The notes under the pieces were generated by a model that ran no database searches, was not told where the DNA came from, and saw only the letters and a program-made list of their open reading frames with translations. The position numbers and the translations under genes are program-made. Positions 4,437 through 6,011 of a DNA stretch of 6,011 nt are shown one piece after another. Location: contig MHFM01000013.1 in NCBI GenBank assembly GCA_001804205.1, positions 8,022-14,032 of the forward strand, read 5' to 3'. Numbering within the stretch: position 1 is the first letter of the stretch; each line of letters begins with the position of its first letter. This stretch comes from Omnitrophica bacterium RIFCSPLOWO2_01_FULL_45_10b. Its GTDB lineage: Bacteria; Omnitrophota; Omnitrophia; Omnitrophales; Danuiimicrobiaceae.

Positions 4437-5549
4437 TCACCAGTTCAGATCATAACTGACGCTACGACCTTTGGCGGGCTTCTGACGGAGGATATCTTTT
4501 TCGAGCAATTCTGAGATTTCACGGAAGGCGGTAGCTCGGCTCACTTTGGCCATAGAAACGTACTTACGGGTTGTAAGGCCTCCTTCGAAACCGTCTTTTC
4601 CGGCATCCAGTAATCGGTTAACCACTTTCTTTTGACGTTCATTCATGACCGTTTGTGCACGCTTCTGCCAGAAGTCAGCCTTTGCCAGCACATGCCCGAT
4701 AATTTTATCTGATCTTTCGATGGAGCGTTGGTAACAACCCAGAAACCAGGTCATCCAATCGGTGATATTGACACTGTCGGTTTTTGATGATTTTTCAAGA
4801 ATATGGTAATAGGCCTCCCTCTCTTCCATGATTTGAGAGGAAAGGCTGTAATATCGCGTTCCGAGTTTTTCATCTTGCGCTAACGCCATATCGGTTAGAG
4901 CGCGCGCGATACGCCCGTTTCCATCTTCAAACGGATGGACAGTGACAAAATAAAAATGGGCAAGCCCGGCCCGAAAAAGGCCGTCTATTTTCTGTGATCC
5001 TGAATTCCACCAGGAAAAGAATAAACGCATTTCCTTCTCGACCGTTTCCCCCGGTGGGGCTTCAAAATGAATTTTCTCGCGGCCTACCGGACCCGACACA
5101 ACCCGCATCGGTTCCTTGCCGCGCCACTGACCAACCCTGATTTTATGGAAACCCGAATGGCCTGTAGGAAAGAGTGCGGCGTGCCAACCCTTTAGCATTT
5201 TCGCAGTCAAGGGCTCTTGATAATTCTGCGTGGCATTCAAAAGGACATCGATAAGACCATCCACGGACCGCGTTGAAGGGCCTAATCCAGCCGCTGGCAG
5301 TCCCAAATGCCTTGCAACCGACGAGCGCACCGCTTGCCGGTTTAATCTCTCCCCTTCGATGGCTGAGGTCTTAATGGCTTCTTCGGTAAGAATATCGGCC
5401 TGAGCTTCCTCTCCAAGCTCAAAGCCAAGGCGTTTAACTCGCCCTAGAAGATTCCCCTGCGCAAGTCTCGCCTGCCCCAAAAGCGATAAAAGCGAATCGC
5501 TTTTCCAAGTCATTTTGGGCCAATCTTTGAGTTGCCAGATATAAGTCAT
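4437..5549 (-). CDS. Fic-domain protein (class II AMP-transferase type) with DUF4172-like N-terminus and C-terminal winged helix
   Basis: This 370-residue protein starts with the typical YIWQLKDWPKMTW (3-15). The inhibitory helix TSAIEG (61-66) fits [S/T]xxxE[G/N], the class II mark, so Glu65 should block productive ATP binding. The Fic core (about 110-275) carries the full catalytic motif HPFEDGNGRIAR (205-216) with His205, Asp209, Asn211 and Arg213, so it should be active once the inhibitory helix is displaced. It would transfer AMP (or a related group) from a nucleotide to a Ser/Thr/Tyr hydroxyl of a target protein. Residues 300-370 look like a winged helix (RKYVSMAKVSRATAFREISELLEKDIL), hinting at DNA binding and autoregulation. 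No antitoxin gene adjoins, as expected for self-inhibited Fic. ATG 5549 has GGAGG 13 nt upstream, an unusually long gap, but the conserved N-terminus and the lack of other in-frame starts support it. Confidence 0.95.
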   Translation of the reverse strand: MTYIWQLKDWPKMTWKSDSLLSLLGQARLAQGNLLGRVKRLGFELGEEAQADILTEEAIKTSAIEGERLNRQAVRSSVARHLGLPAAGLGPSTRSVDGLIDVLLNATQNYQEPLTAKMLKGWHAALFPTGHSGFHKIRVGQWRGKEPMRVVSGPVGREKIHFEAPPGETVEKEMRLFFSWWNSGSQKIDGLFRAGLAHFYFVTVHPFEDGNGRIARALTDMALAQDEKLGTRYYSLSSQIMEEREAYYHILEKSSKTDSVNITDWMTWFLGCYQRSIERSDKIIGHVLAKADFWQKRAQTVMNERQKKVVNRLLDAGKDGFEGGLTTRKYVSMAKVSRATAFREISELLEKDILRQKPAKGRSVSYDLNW

Positions 5550-5552
5550 ACC

Positions 5553-5604
5553 TACGGTTGTTCCTCCGGTACTAACCGCAACGACTTTGAAGTCGCCTGC
5601 GGTT
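5553..5604 (-). promoter_or_regulatory. Structured 5' leader of the Fic mRNA with two competing hairpins
   Basis: Read on the minus strand, AACCGCA (5604-5598) can pair exactly with TGCGGTT (5580-5574), around an inner stem CGACTT (5595-5590) with AAGTCG (5587-5582). The same TGCGGTT can instead pair with AACCGTA (5559-5553), seven pairs including one G-U, which puts the GGAGG (5567-5563) in the 14-nt loop just ahead of the start codon. The two folds exclude each other. This is a possible translational switch. The pairings are seen; the regulation is inferred. Confidence 0.4.
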
Positions 5605-5612
5605 GTGTAAAC

Positions 5613-5664
5613 GCCTCATAATCGCTTCATATTTAGATACAATTATGCCTTCTAATTGCTTCAC
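5613..5664. repeat. Direct repeat, 34-bp offset, over the Fic promoter
   Basis: GCCTCATAATCGCTTCAT (5613-5630) and GCCTTCTAATTGCTTCAC (5647-5664) agree at 14 of 18 positions, sharing GCCT, TAAT and GCTTCA blocks. One copy fills the -35/-10 spacer and the other lies just after the predicted start. This bracketed placement suits a repressor operator, with the C-terminal winged helix of the Fic protein as one candidate binder. Confidence 0.4.
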
Positions 5665-5670
5665 TTGCAA
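5642..5670 (-). promoter_or_regulatory. Sigma70-type promoter of the Fic gene
   Basis: Minus-strand TTGCAA (5670-5665, 4 of 6) and CATAAT (5647-5642, 5 of 6) are separated by exactly 17 bp. The predicted start is near 5635, giving a leader of about 86 nt that includes the hairpins at 5553-5604. The spacer between the boxes is filled by one copy of the repeat described at 5613-5664. Confidence 0.6.
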
Positions 5671-5684
5671 GGATCATCTATAAA
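5656..5684 (+). promoter_or_regulatory. Possible divergent plus-strand promoter
   Basis: TTGCTT (5656-5661, 3 of 6) and TATAAA (5679-5684, 5 of 6) are separated by 17 bp and overlap the Fic -35 region back to back. No clear gene follows, but a terminator-like hairpin lies at 5831-5856, about 165 nt past the predicted start. The match is weak enough to arise by chance in AT-rich sequence. Confidence 0.25.
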
Positions 5685-5699
5685 ACACTGCGGGGAAAC

Positions 5700-5732
5700 T
5701 GCCGACAAGCTGCCGTTAATGTGCCGTTACGG
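5700..5732. repeat. Three tandem TGCCG-based repeats of 11-bp period
   Basis: TGCCGACAAGC, TGCCGTTAATG and TGCCGTTACGG begin at 5700, 5711 and 5722. The last two share eight bases (TGCCGTTA). The spacing is about one helical turn, so a protein could meet all copies on one face of the DNA. The array lies upstream of the Fic -35 box. Confidence 0.45.
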
Positions 5733-5830
5733 TTTTATCCGATTAGAAAGTTTTTAGATTTATGAATTGTTGTAAATACTTGATAGTAAATCACTTGCAG
5801 ATATGAGGCATCTGTTCCATTGGTCAACCG

Positions 5831-5856
5831 AACGTTTGTATCCACACACGTTTTTT
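5831..5856 (+). terminator. Terminator-like hairpin with T-run
   Basis: AACGTTTGT (5831-5839) pairs with ACACACGTT (5844-5852) at eight of nine positions around an ATCC loop, and six T residues run from 5851 to 5856. The polarity is plus strand. The stem is modest in GC and no plus-strand gene is seen before it, so it would end either a small RNA or stray transcription. Confidence 0.35.
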
Positions 5857-5930
5857 ATCCATATTCTTCTTGTGAACTCAATTCTATCGGATGGCGTCCG
5901 GTCTGCTTTTTCCGGATAACTATTTCTATA

Positions 5931-6011
5931 TCATTTACGAATGGAAGCCTGGGCTTTTCTTTCATTGATATTCAAAAGTATGGCGTCATCAAATGGAAAT
6001 TCAAGGGCTTT
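5931..6011 (-). CDS. Possible C-terminal fragment of a gene entering from the right edge
   Basis: The minus strand is open from the right edge to TGA at 5933-5931 and encodes 26 residues, including ALEFPFDDAILLN and INERKAQASIRK. The mixed acidic, basic and hydrophobic composition resembles a real protein end, but the piece is too short to identify. The opposite strand is also open (ATG at 5941), without a ribosome-binding site and with a less protein-like composition. If real, this gene precedes the Fic gene on the same strand with a gap of about 380 bp. Confidence 0.3.
   Translation of the reverse strand, partial: KALEFPFDDAILLNINERKAQASIRK

Larger units (their letters stand above)
5550..5930. 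other. Non-coding stretch upstream of the Fic gene
   Basis: No coding region of convincing length is seen in either strand here. It holds the Fic leader and promoter, the 34-bp-offset repeat, the 11-bp tandem repeats, a possible divergent promoter and a terminator-like hairpin, each listed separately. A further imperfect inverted repeat (TATCGGA at 5886-5892 against TCCGGATA at 5911-5918, plus TCCGG at 5897-5901) lies near its right end. No tRNA or recombination-site signature was recognised. Confidence 0.6.

Noticed and set aside
5571..5611. Integron attC-like recombination site
   Set aside because: The long imperfect palindrome suggested it, but the flanks do not match the RYYYAAC and GTTRRRY core sites and no cassette structure is present.
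5550..6011. tRNA, CRISPR array or insertion sequence in the right-hand spacer
   Set aside because: No cloverleaf, no repeat-spacer pattern and no transposase or terminal inverted repeats were found.

Overview
The window is a stretch of bacterial chromosome of intermediate GC with clear Shine-Dalgarno sites, sigma70-like promoters and tightly packed genes. The family mix is a Crp/Fnr activator, DUF547, a TVP38/TMEM64 (VTT) membrane protein, a MerA-like flavoprotein, a Fic protein and a short sigma-region-2 protein. This fits a Gram-negative-type, probably uncultivated environmental bacterium. The sequence alone does not fix the phylum.

Left part (1-3716, all minus strand). A Crp/Fnr-family regulator (3716-3018) lies just upstream of six genes that overlap or nearly touch, in this order of transcription: a thioredoxin-fold protein with a degraded active site, a DUF547 protein with a signal peptide, an 80-residue zinc-finger (zf-HC2/anti-sigma-like) protein, an unknown 103-residue protein, a VTT membrane protein, and a pyridine nucleotide-disulfide oxidoreductase that leaves the window at the left edge. 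The overlaps are 11, 4, 8 and 14 bp and one gap is 1 bp, so this is almost certainly one mRNA with coupled translation. The spacer between the regulator and the first of these genes holds a perfect 16-bp palindrome of Crp geometry. It is centred 41.5 bp upstream of a plausible start site, which is the class II activator layout, and the regulator's recognition helix differs from E. coli CRP at the residues expected to read the one changed base pair. The regulator is therefore the likely direct activator of a thiol/flavin redox and membrane operon.

Middle (3717-4436). A 138-bp divergent spacer holds a near-leaderless promoter for the regulator and a 10-bp-arm inverted repeat. A plus-strand gene follows (3855-4274) for a 139-residue protein that resembles only region 1.2/2 of sigma70. 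The 162 bp after it hold small hairpins and an imperfect direct repeat but no convincing gene.

Right part (4437-6011). A minus-strand Fic AMP-transferase-type gene of class II (N-terminal inhibitory motif, DUF4172-like N-terminus, C-terminal winged helix) has its own promoter about 90 bp upstream. Its leader can form two mutually exclusive hairpins. A 34-bp-spaced repeat brackets the -10 box and could be an operator. The remaining sequence to the right edge is mostly non-coding, with an 11-bp-period triplet repeat, a possible divergent small RNA with a terminator-like hairpin, and a possible C-terminal gene fragment at the edge.
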